NCBI GenBank assembly: GCA_016919605.1
Contig: JACXTQ010000254.1
Span: 1-32,055 of the forward strand
From: Methylovulum sp.
GTDB lineage: Bacteria > Pseudomonadota > Gammaproteobacteria > Methylococcales > Methylomonadaceae
Length of the DNA: 32,055 nucleotides
Reading direction: 5' to 3'
A model generated the notes under the pieces. That model was not told the DNA's origin. It worked only from the letters and a program-made list of their open reading frames with translations, and searched no databases. Below, piece after piece: positions 6,850-15,472 of this stretch. The position numbers and the translations under genes are program-made. Each line of letters opens with the position of its first letter. The stretch's first letter is position 1.

Positions 6850-9621
6850 TCAGTTATTGATCAATTTCAAGCCCGGTGGCAATGCCTCGCCGAAAATTTG
6901 CTTTTCGTCCTTTTCGTCCAGTTCTTTCACTTCTTCCACTAGCCCTATCCACGATGCGGGGGCTTTGCTGAGTTTTAGCTTTTCGCTGATTTGTAGGCGC
7001 AAACTTTCATCAATGTCGCGGCTACGGTCGCCGCTCATTCGCGCCACCAAGGTGGCGGCAAAGCCGATGTGCGGCGATTTTTTCCAATCTTGGCCGAGCA
7101 TCTGTTCTAACCAAACTGCGACCACATCCGGGGGGATGACGTTGTGGTTGCTGCCATGAAACGGCACCCGCGCCCCGATACGTCCGACCGCCCACCACGT
7201 TTGGTCCGGTTCGCTGGGTTTTTGCAGGCGCAATAACAGCCATTCGCCCAACTGGGTTTTTTGTGCTATGGGCAAACGTTCTAAGACCGCTGCCAAACGC
7301 ACGATTTCTTCATAGCCACGGGTCTTAAGCTGTTTGGCTATGCCGGGTTGGCGAGCCACTGCCGGATTGATATATTTGCTGATATCGGTAAACAATTGCT
7401 CTTGGATGCTGGCATTCAGGCCACCGGCTATACGCCGCCAGAGTGTCCACCATTCCGTCCAGTTTTGGATTTCGTTAACGAATTGGATACCATGCGGATA
7501 GTGTTTCCACAATTGCTCAACCCGCCAGTTATCCAGTGGATAGCCGTAGCCAGGGCGCAGGCAAAATCCAATCAGGCTTAACCAAATTCGCTCATGGTTA
7601 TCCGAACGGCGGTGATATTTGCCGCCCTCCAGCAACAGTGCAAACAGCTCCCGCAATAAGGGAGTGGCCCATTCATGACGAGGGGTGCCGACAATTTTTT
7701 CCAATTCCGCCCGTAAATTCTTCACCGCTTTAGGGTCTACCTGTTTGGACTTGGTGCCGAAAATGGTTTGGATTTTTTCTTCCAAACGCTGCATTTTTTC
7801 GACGGGTAAGGCCACGTGTGCCGAGGCGGCGGTACGGCTTTTCTTGCGGATTTGAAATTCCACATCCCAGCGTTGCTGGGGGTTATCCACTGCGACGCAT
7901 TGGATTTTTAGCGTCCCCACTTCAGTTTGCGTGACCGCCAATTGTACCACCACCTCACGGGCTGCCGCTTCGCCATCGTTGTGTAAGGCGACTGCCAGTG
8001 GCGGCAGGGAGTGGAAATCATCATTGATGTCGGTGACATCGCCCGGTTTAAATTCATTATCGCCGGTGGTCGAAGCCAAATGGAAGCGTACCGGAACCCC
8101 TAAGCGCAAAGCAAATTGCCGCCCCTTTAAGATGACCTCATCGCCTTCTTCGCTACCTTTGGGTAAAATACAGACACCTTGCTGGACATCATCGGTGTCG
8201 GTATCAACCAATAAAAAATAACTGCGGGCCGCACCACCGCCAATTTTGAGTTTTTTGTCGCGGCGGGCTACGGCGTAACTGACCGCGCCAAACGCCACCG
8301 CCAATTCTGGATGCTGGTTTTCCAGCAACACGGGCGGCTGGGTACGCCATGAGGCCATTAAGGCCAGTAGCCTTTGCGTAATCGGTTGGCTGCGGAACAC
8401 GCCGCCATTGAGTAACAGCGCGTCCGGCACACCCGCTACGCCCCCTAAAGCTTCGTGGGCGGCGTGGCTATGTTGCTTTAAAAATGCGGCGATATGTTTG
8501 CTCACGGCAGGTTCGGCGGCGTAAGGCAGGCCAAACTCCACCACCCCGCTACGTTTGCGGTCAGGTAGGTCAGCCAGCCCCGACAAGGGAAAAAAGCCAT
8601 CCAAGGCAATATCCCTGACTTCTTCGCGGCTTAAGATGGCCGAGCGGGAACTGCCGATTAATTTGGAGCCACCGCCCAATAAAGTGACATTGACGTGGGC
8701 TGGCGCGTCTTCGGCCAGCAAACGCTCTTTGGCGATCCGGCATTGCTCTATCAACTGCGAAAAATCCGCCGCCGACAAGCGTTTGTCGCCGGAACTCAAG
8801 CGGCTTTCCGCCAGATGCGCCAAGGCCAGATCAATATTATCACCGCCCAGCATCAAATGGTCGCCGACCCCGATACGGGTCAGTTTGGGTTCGTGTGCGC
8901 CTTGCTCCACCTTAATCAGCGTCAAGTCGGTGGTGCCCCCGCCCACGTCACAAACCAGCAATAGATGCACGTTGGCCAAGGCTTGCTGGAGATTACCAGC
9001 ATTGCGGCGCAACCAGTCGTAACAGACGGCTTGCGGCTCTTCCAGCAACCGCACTTGTTCAAGCCCGGCTAGCTTTGCAGCTTCTAGGGTCAATGAGCGA
9101 GCGGCCTCATCAAACGAAGCGGGGACGGTGATGACAATATCTTGCTGCTCTAAAGGCGCATCGGGGAACTTATGCCGCCAAACCGTGCGGATATGTTGCA
9201 AATAGCTGGCGCTGGCATCAATCGGTGAAACTTTGCTGATGTCTTCGCTACTGCCCCACGGCAAAATGTCGGCACTGTGATCGACCGAGGGGTGCGATAA
9301 CCAGCTTTTTGCGCTGGTCACAAAGCGGCCTTTGGTTTTTGCCCCCAATACCCGCGCTGCTTCGCCTATCACCGCCGCTTCCCCGGCGGGTGAAAAGCTA
9401 ACATCGGCGGCTGACAATTCGCCTTCTGCCGGATGGTAGCGCACCGAAGGCAGTAAGGGGCGTGCCGCCACTTGTCCAGGGGCAACCAGTTGTTCGATAG
9501 GAAAGATTTGGATGTCAGCGGTTTTGTGATCGGCACTGCTGCCAATATAGGCATACGCGACCACCGTATGGGTTGTGCCTAGGTCGATGCCGACTAAATA
9601 ATGGGGGGCTTGATGTTGCAC
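6850..9621 (-). CDS. Hsp70 family protein with long C-terminal (DUF3731-type) extension
   Basis: 923 aa; 'LVGIDLGTTHTVVAYA', 'LEEPQAVCYDWL', 'LLLVCDVGGGTTDLTL' actin/Hsp70 ATPase motifs, then a C-terminal region ('LLRELFALLLEGGKYHRRSDNHERIWLSLIGFCLRPGYGYPLD'). Confidence 0.92.
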   Translation of the reverse strand: MQHQAPHYLVGIDLGTTHTVVAYAYIGSSADHKTADIQIFPIEQLVAPGQVAARPLLPSVRYHPAEGELSAADVSFSPAGEAAVIGEAARVLGAKTKGRFVTSAKSWLSHPSVDHSADILPWGSSEDISKVSPIDASASYLQHIRTVWRHKFPDAPLEQQDIVITVPASFDEAARSLTLEAAKLAGLEQVRLLEEPQAVCYDWLRRNAGNLQQALANVHLLLVCDVGGGTTDLTLIKVEQGAHEPKLTRIGVGDHLMLGGDNIDLALAHLAESRLSSGDKRLSAADFSQLIEQCRIAKERLLAEDAPAHVNVTLLGGGSKLIGSSRSAILSREEVRDIALDGFFPLSGLADLPDRKRSGVVEFGLPYAAEPAVSKHIAAFLKQHSHAAHEALGGVAGVPDALLLNGGVFRSQPITQRLLALMASWRTQPPVLLENQHPELAVAFGAVSYAVARRDKKLKIGGGAARSYFLLVDTDTDDVQQGVCILPKGSEEGDEVILKGRQFALRLGVPVRFHLASTTGDNEFKPGDVTDINDDFHSLPPLAVALHNDGEAAAREVVVQLAVTQTEVGTLKIQCVAVDNPQQRWDVEFQIRKKSRTAASAHVALPVEKMQRLEEKIQTIFGTKSKQVDPKAVKNLRAELEKIVGTPRHEWATPLLRELFALLLEGGKYHRRSDNHERIWLSLIGFCLRPGYGYPLDNWRVEQLWKHYPHGIQFVNEIQNWTEWWTLWRRIAGGLNASIQEQLFTDISKYINPAVARQPGIAKQLKTRGYEEIVRLAAVLERLPIAQKTQLGEWLLLRLQKPSEPDQTWWAVGRIGARVPFHGSNHNVIPPDVVAVWLEQMLGQDWKKSPHIGFAATLVARMSGDRSRDIDESLRLQISEKLKLSKAPASWIGLVEEVKELDEKDEKQIFGEALPPGLKLINN

Positions 9622-9921
9622 GATAATTTATTTTTGGAAAATGGGTGATGCTGAAGGTTATTACATAGCCGTCAATATATTGCAAGTCGCCATTATAGCA
9701 AAACAGCCCTGCCTAAAGGTGGGCATCAATGCTATATTGTCGGTAAGGAGCCAAAGCTAAGGGCATTTGGTTAGGTTGTACCCTGCAAACTTCCTAAAGA
9801 AGATGGACGTAGGCCCTGCGCCTTAATTGAAACCATAAAGTGATAACTAGATATGGCAACGGGTTAGGATATTTTTCCTGTACAAAACCCGTCTGTTAGC
9901 CGTACCGTCAACAATGATCTT

Positions 9922-10851
9922 ATGAGCAATAAAAATTCAGGATTTTCCATTATCAACGGCGATGCCGCCAATCTTACCCATAAAACCGTGCTGGTGGTCG
10001 GCATTGGCCGGGGCGGCACATCAATGGTGGCGGGTGTGTTGTCAAAGCTGGGCATTTTCATGGGTGAAGGTTTGTCTTCACGTTATCAGGATAACGCCCT
10101 GCTGGATTGCCTGCAACGTAACGATAAAAAACAGGCAAAAAAAATCATCAAGGAGCGTAATAGCTGCTATCCGGTTTGGGGAGTAAAGAAACTGCGCTTA
10201 TGGCGTTGGAACCATCTGTTCCGCGAGCGGGTGTATGTCGTTATATTAAGGGATATTTTCGCTACGGCCAATCGGCGGGTGACGCTGTACAACATTTCTC
10301 TGTTATCGGAAATGTTTAAGGTTTTGGGGCTTAATTTTAGCTTGCTGCTATTTTTATGGCTGACCAAACGCCCACTATTTATAGCCTCTTATGAAAAAGC
10401 CCTGATGTTTCCAGAAGAGTTTGTCACTGGCTTGTCAGTCTTCTTAGGCTTGGAAAACCCTATAGGTTTTACCGATGCGGTGCAATTTATCAACCCATCG
10501 CCGCCTACCTATACTAACACTTTAGTCAAATTTAAGGTCATCGCTGACAATAAGACTTATCAGGGCTATATAGACGCACTAGAAGCTAGGCAAATAATCG
10601 GCTGGGCGGTGTCTTTGCTAAACACCGGCCCTGTGGTGTTGGATCTGTTCGTTAACGGCCTTTATAAACAGACGGTCAGCACCCATTTGTCGCGGCTTGA
10701 TGTGTCCAGCCAAGACCCTCGTTTTTATGAACATTGCGGCTTTGTGTTTTACTTGCCTGAAGAAGATAGTTTACGGCCTGGCGACACTATTGAGGTGAAG
10801 ATTGCCGGACAAAATATAGCCCTTAACAACTCACCGCAAGAGTTTATTTAA
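9922..10851 (+). CDS. Sulfotransferase-like P-loop protein with C-terminal GWA-type domain
   Basis: 309 aa; 'KTVLVVGIGRGGTSMVAGVLSKLGIFMG' (5'-PSB-like loop), 'VVILRDIFATANR' (3'-PB-like), C-terminal 'YQGYIDALEARQIIGWAVSLLNTGPVVLDLFVNGLYKQTVSTHLSRLDV...CGFVFYLPE'. Confidence 0.65.
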   Translation: MSNKNSGFSIINGDAANLTHKTVLVVGIGRGGTSMVAGVLSKLGIFMGEGLSSRYQDNALLDCLQRNDKKQAKKIIKERNSCYPVWGVKKLRLWRWNHLFRERVYVVILRDIFATANRRVTLYNISLLSEMFKVLGLNFSLLLFLWLTKRPLFIASYEKALMFPEEFVTGLSVFLGLENPIGFTDAVQFINPSPPTYTNTLVKFKVIADNKTYQGYIDALEARQIIGWAVSLLNTGPVVLDLFVNGLYKQTVSTHLSRLDVSSQDPRFYEHCGFVFYLPEEDSLRPGDTIEVKIAGQNIALNNSPQEFI

Positions 10852-11109
10852 ACCCTAGCAGGTTCGTCCTAATGTCTATGCGTGATTTTGCTTGGCTTAC
10901 AGGGGTTAGAAAAGCAACTTCCCTTTGCCAACCTTTGCTATTGTTTGGATAATAGCCCCATTATCGCTAGTGCTTGTCAACTAGGAGCTGGCAGATTAAT
11001 GGGCTTAATTGGGGTGGGTTTTGCGCCCATAGCTATTGTGTTTTTTAATCGTGACGGCCAGCAACTAATCGACGAGCCTGTCACTTAACCTTTTTAAGGA
11101 ATACCTTTT

Positions 11110-12552
11110 ATGACCACTTCTTGGGAAACCGTCATCGGCTTGGAAATCCATACCCAATTAGCTACCCAATCAAAAATTTTCTCTGGCGCGTCCACCGCTT
11201 ACGGTGCAGAACCCAACACCCAAGCCTGTGCGGTGGATTTGGGTTTGCCCGGCGTATTGCCGGTGTTAAACGCTGATGCCGTGCAGAAAGCGGTCATGTT
11301 TGGCTTGGCTATTGATGCGCATATTGCCCCTCGCTCGGTGTTTGCGCGGAAAAACTATTTTTATCCCGATTTGCCCAAAGGCTACCAAATCAGCCAGATG
11401 GATTTGCCGATTGTCGGTAACGGACATTTGGATATTGAAGTCGATGGCGAGGTCAAGCGTATCGGCATTACGCGGGCGCATCTGGAAGAAGATGCCGGCA
11501 AATCCTTGCACGAAAATTTCCACGGCTTAAGCGGCATAGACTTAAATCGAGCCGGTACGCCGTTGTTGGAAATCGTTTCCGAACCGGACATGCGTTCCGC
11601 CAAAGAAGCCGTGGCCTATATGCGCAAGCTGCATGAATTGGTGCGTTATCTGGGGATTTGTGACGGCAATATGCAGGAAGGCTCGTTCCGCTGTGATGCC
11701 AACGTCTCGGTGCGGCCTAAAGGTCAAGCGGAATTTGGCACCCGTGCCGAAATCAAAAACATCAACTCGTTTAAGTTTGTCGAAAAGGCCATCAATCACG
11801 AAATCGAGCGGCAAATTGAGCTGATCGAGAACGGCGGCAAAGTTGTGCAAGAAACGCGCTTGTATGATGCCAATAAGGATGAAACCCGCTCCATGCGCAG
11901 CAAGGAAGAAGCCAACGATTACCGCTACTTCTCCGACCCTGACTTGTTGCCGGTGGTCATTAGCGAAGCCTTTAAGGCCGAGGTCAAAACCACCTTGCCG
12001 GAATTGCCCGAAGCTAAGAAACAGCGCTTTAAAACCGACTATGTGCTCGACAACGAAAGCGCGACCATCTTGACTGCCTCGCGTCCCTTGGCCGATTATT
12101 TTGAAGCCGTGGTCGCCACTTCGGGCTGTGAAGCCAAGCTGTGCGCCAATTGGGTGACAGGCGAATTGTCCGCTGCGCTCAATAAAGCCGATTTAGACAT
12201 CATCGATGCTCCCGTCAGTGCCGCGCAATTGGCGGGATTATTGGCGCGTATCAGCGATAACACCATCTCAGGCAAAATCGCCAAACAAGTGTTTGAAGAG
12301 CTCTGGCAACAAACCGGAGCCAGCGCCGATGACATCATCGAAGCCAAGGGCTTGAAACAAATCACCGACACCGGCGCGATTGAAGCGGTCATTGACCAAA
12401 TCATCGCCGCCAACGGCAAGCAGGTTGAGCAATACCAAGGCGGCAATGAAAAAGTGTTCGGCTTTTTTGTCGGCCAAGTGATGAAAGCCATGCAGGGCAA
12501 GGCCAATCCGGCTGAGGTCAATAAAATGCTGATAGCGAAGCTGCAAAAGTGA
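11110..12552 (+). CDS. gatB: Asp-tRNA(Asn)/Glu-tRNA(Gln) amidotransferase subunit B
   Basis: 480 aa; [28 protein letters not shown]..., '[14 protein letters not shown]', C-terminal YqeY-like region. Confidence 0.98.
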   Translation: MTTSWETVIGLEIHTQLATQSKIFSGASTAYGAEPNTQACAVDLGLPGVLPVLNADAVQKAVMFGLAIDAHIAPRSVFARKNYFYPDLPKGYQISQMDLPIVGNGHLDIEVDGEVKRIGITRAHLEEDAGKSLHENFHGLSGIDLNRAGTPLLEIVSEPDMRSAKEAVAYMRKLHELVRYLGICDGNMQEGSFRCDANVSVRPKGQAEFGTRAEIKNINSFKFVEKAINHEIERQIELIENGGKVVQETRLYDANKDETRSMRSKEEANDYRYFSDPDLLPVVISEAFKAEVKTTLPELPEAKKQRFKTDYVLDNESATILTASRPLADYFEAVVATSGCEAKLCANWVTGELSAALNKADLDIIDAPVSAAQLAGLLARISDNTISGKIAKQVFEELWQQTGASADDIIEAKGLKQITDTGAIEAVIDQIIAANGKQVEQYQGGNEKVFGFFVGQVMKAMQGKANPAEVNKMLIAKLQK

Positions 12553-12635
12553 AAGGGTGGCTGGGAATGCTGGTATGTCCTAGCTGACTTTGGTGGTGGG
12601 GGATACGTTTATGTACATTAACTTGAGAAATAACA

Positions 12636-13730
12636 ATGCTTGATCTCGCCTCTGTATTGTCACCAATGACAATAAGCTTAGATAATTTACTGCTTGATCC
12701 TAATAATCCACGATTTTCTGAATTGGGCGAAGAAATTAATCCGATTCCAGAGCTACGTTTTAATGAAGACAAAGTTCAGGGCAGCACTTTGGCGAAAATG
12801 AAAGACCCCGTGTTTGGTGTCAATGAGTTACGCGACACTATTAAAACCTTGGGATTTTTGCCTATGGATAGGATTGTGGTGCGTAAATGGAAGGGTGCGC
12901 CTGAAAAGTTTGTGGTTATCGAAGGCAATAGGCGCGTTACGGCCTTAAAATGGTTGATTACCTTAAATGACACAGGCAAAGAAACTTTTACTGAACAGCA
13001 AATAGCTAATTTTACGGAACTACAATGTCTGTTGCTTGATGATGAAATTGCGCCTGATATGGCGCATTTGATTTTGCCGGGCTTACGGCATATTTCGGGC
13101 ATTAAGGAGTGGGGGCCTTATCAAAAAGCGAAAGTGATTGTTGCCTTGCGCGAATCCGGCATGAGTTCACAGGAAACGGCTCAAAGCTTAGGGTTATCTA
13201 CTAGGGCGGCCAACCAAGCCTACCGTTGTTTTATGGCTTTGGAACACATGCGTAAAGATGAAGAATACGCTGATTTTGCAACGCCGAAAATGTACAGCTA
13301 TTTCGAGGAGGTCTTAAAAAAACCCACCATAAAACAATGGTTGGGTTGGAATGACAGCACTGAAAAATTTGAAAAAACGGACGAGCTATCAGAATTTTAT
13401 AGCTGGATAGCACCATCTGAACATAATGAGTCACTTAAGTTACCCGAAGCTGTTAGTGTAAGGGACTTGGGTAAAATTATCCAAGATGATAATGCCATGC
13501 GGACGTTCCGCTCACCCAGCGGCACATTAGTGCAAGCCTTGGTTAAATATGAAGTTGAACATCCAGAAGAATGGACTCCGAAAATTTTTACCGCTACCTC
13601 GGCGTTAAGGTCATTAACACCGGATAAGCTGCGCAATATGGATAATTCTGCCCAGGCGGCGATTGAAGAGTTAGCGAGGACAATCGAACAAGTTTTAAAA
13701 GATAGGGCCGCCTTGCTTGGTGTTCAATAA
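12636..13730 (+). CDS. ParB/Srx N-terminal-domain protein with HTH region
   Basis: 364 aa; 'ISLDNLLLDPNNPRF', 'LRDTIKTLGFLPMDRIVVRKW...FVVIEGNRRVTALKWL' (ParB-like GxRR box), then 'KAKVIVALRESGMSSQETAQSLGLSTRAANQAYRCF' (HTH). Confidence 0.8.
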   Translation: MLDLASVLSPMTISLDNLLLDPNNPRFSELGEEINPIPELRFNEDKVQGSTLAKMKDPVFGVNELRDTIKTLGFLPMDRIVVRKWKGAPEKFVVIEGNRRVTALKWLITLNDTGKETFTEQQIANFTELQCLLLDDEIAPDMAHLILPGLRHISGIKEWGPYQKAKVIVALRESGMSSQETAQSLGLSTRAANQAYRCFMALEHMRKDEEYADFATPKMYSYFEEVLKKPTIKQWLGWNDSTEKFEKTDELSEFYSWIAPSEHNESLKLPEAVSVRDLGKIIQDDNAMRTFRSPSGTLVQALVKYEVEHPEEWTPKIFTATSALRSLTPDKLRNMDNSAQAAIEELARTIEQVLKDRAALLGVQ

Positions 13731-13741
13731 GGGGGGGGCAA

Positions 13742-14494
13742 ATGGGACAACCCTCGACACAGGCAATTGCTCAATGGGCTATTGAAAGCTTGGATTCTGA
13801 AGAATGGCTGTCGTTGCCAGAAATCTGTGTCAATGGGGTAAAAAGCAATACCCAATGTACGGATGCGGAAATCAGCGAGCTGATTGAGAGTGGGTTAAGC
13901 CACATTGCCCGCATTTTACGCGATAAGGCGGCATTGGCGAAAGAGCATGGCGAAGTAGTGACCTATCAGATTGATGAGGAAGAACCCCCTTATATCAGAA
14001 AGATTACTGAGGTTTATCCGCCACTTTTAAAAGAACTCCAAAAGATGGACTCCGATAAGTTTGAGCATCTTTGTGCGCAAATACTCGAGGCACTTGGTTG
14101 GGAAGTGACGACACGTACAGGCAGCACTCAAGATGATGGGGTTGATTTTCATGCTTTTGGTTTCCCTAGTTCCCGACTTTTTCATTTGCCTATACCGCCT
14201 AGTTGCAAAATATTGGTTATTGGACAGGCAAAACGCCATAAACGGGGCAACGACATTTCAGAAACTGACATTAGGAAGTTTGTCGGTGGTGCATTGAAAA
14301 AATTAAATGATTTTCGTAAATCAGGAAAGGTAGGGGTACTGACTCCGGTTGTCTTTGCGTTTTGGACTTCCTCGGATTTTGGTGATCCAGCCAAAGAATA
14401 CGCTAAAACAATGGGGATTTGGTTTATGAATGGCAGAACCTTAATTGAATATTTACGCACATTGAACTTAGAGGCCGGTGTGTTAGCCTCTTAA
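13742..14494 (+). CDS. Mrr-like PD-(D/E)XK restriction endonuclease-family protein
   Basis: 250 aa; 'MDSDKFEHLCAQILEALGWEVTTRTGSTQDDGVDF...CKILVIGQAKRHKRGNDISETDIRKFVGGALKKL' matches the Mrr catalytic layout (D ... QxK). Starts 11 nt after the ParB-like stop. Confidence 0.85.
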   Translation: MGQPSTQAIAQWAIESLDSEEWLSLPEICVNGVKSNTQCTDAEISELIESGLSHIARILRDKAALAKEHGEVVTYQIDEEEPPYIRKITEVYPPLLKELQKMDSDKFEHLCAQILEALGWEVTTRTGSTQDDGVDFHAFGFPSSRLFHLPIPPSCKILVIGQAKRHKRGNDISETDIRKFVGGALKKLNDFRKSGKVGVLTPVVFAFWTSSDFGDPAKEYAKTMGIWFMNGRTLIEYLRTLNLEAGVLAS

Positions 14495-14501
14495 TCGGGT
14501 T

Positions 14502-15467
14502 TCATTGCCTGACATCTAAAATCGCCCCGCCGCAGCTGCTCCCTTGTCCCGCCGTACAGCCATAACAGTGCTGTAAGGTATGGATAGGTTGGTTAAGCAG
14601 GGCGGCTACTTGGCTGATATGGGTGCGTTGTCCGGTTGCGCCTAGGGGCAGTTTTAGCATTTGGTTAAAATCACAGTCATAAACAAAGCCTTGCCAATCC
14701 ACGCTTAAGGTGTTTTTGCACATCACCTGTTCCAAGGCATTGGGGTTAAAGCTGTTTTTTAGCAAGGCCATATAGCTAGCAAACTGGCCTTGGCTTAATA
14801 AGACGCTGCCAAAGCGCTGTATCGGCAGGTTCGCCAAGGCGTATAAGTGGTTAAACACAATGCCATAATCGGTTGCCAAATGCTGTTTATAGGCGTACTC
14901 CAAGGCCTGTTGTTCCGGCGGCAAACTGGCTCCTTGCGGATTGAACACTAGGTTTAGGATCAGGCCGCTGCCCGTGTGTCCGTAGCCTAGTGCGTTAAGC
15001 TGTTGTAGGGCGGTGATGCTGGCGTTAAACGTACCTTTGCCGCGTTGTTTATCGACATTATTTTCCAGATAACAGGGCAGGGAGGCAACAATCTCCACTT
15101 GCTTGTCCGCCAAAAACGCCCCCATGTCCTGAAAGCCTGCTTCCAGCAAAATCACCAGATTGCAGCGGTCAATGACGGTAACGCCCTTGGCTCTGGCTAC
15201 GGTCACTAGGCTACGAAAATACGGGTTCATTTCAGGTGCGCCGCCCGTTAAATCTAAGGTGTGGATTTGCTGTTGGTCAAGAAACGCCAATACTTGGGCA
15301 ATGGTGTCCGCAGCCATTAGCTCGGTACGCTTAGGACCGGCGTTGACGTGGCAGTGTGTGCAACTGAGGTTACATAAATAGCCTAGGTTGACTTGCAGGA
15401 TGTCCAAGCGGTTACGGGTGATGGCCGGAAAATCACTGGCCTGTAATAACGGTAAGGTGTCGAGCAT
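14502..15467 (-). CDS. arsS: ArsS-like radical SAM / Cys-rich domain protein
   Basis: 'LDILQVNLGYLCNLSCTHCHVNAGPKRTE' (CxxxCxxC), C-terminal 'HCYGCTAGQGSSCGGAI'. The ORF track starts at 15545, but the second Met (15467, MLDTLPLLQASDFPAI) fits the family N-terminus better and removes the overlap with the upstream gene. Confidence 0.82.
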   Translation of the reverse strand: MLDTLPLLQASDFPAITRNRLDILQVNLGYLCNLSCTHCHVNAGPKRTELMAADTIAQVLAFLDQQQIHTLDLTGGAPEMNPYFRSLVTVARAKGVTVIDRCNLVILLEAGFQDMGAFLADKQVEIVASLPCYLENNVDKQRGKGTFNASITALQQLNALGYGHTGSGLILNLVFNPQGASLPPEQQALEYAYKQHLATDYGIVFNHLYALANLPIQRFGSVLLSQGQFASYMALLKNSFNPNALEQVMCKNTLSVDWQGFVYDCDFNQMLKLPLGATGQRTHISQVAALLNQPIHTLQHCYGCTAGQGSSCGGAILDVRQ

Positions 15468-15472
15468 GGCGC

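Noticed and set aside
10882-11088. 68 aa ORF between the sulfotransferase-like gene and gatB
   Set aside because: No recognisable motif and no clear ribosome-binding site; kept out of features though a small protein cannot be excluded.
12636-13730. Chromosome/plasmid partition ParB
   Set aside because: No ParA neighbour, no parS-like 16-mer noticed, and the partner is an Mrr-type nuclease.
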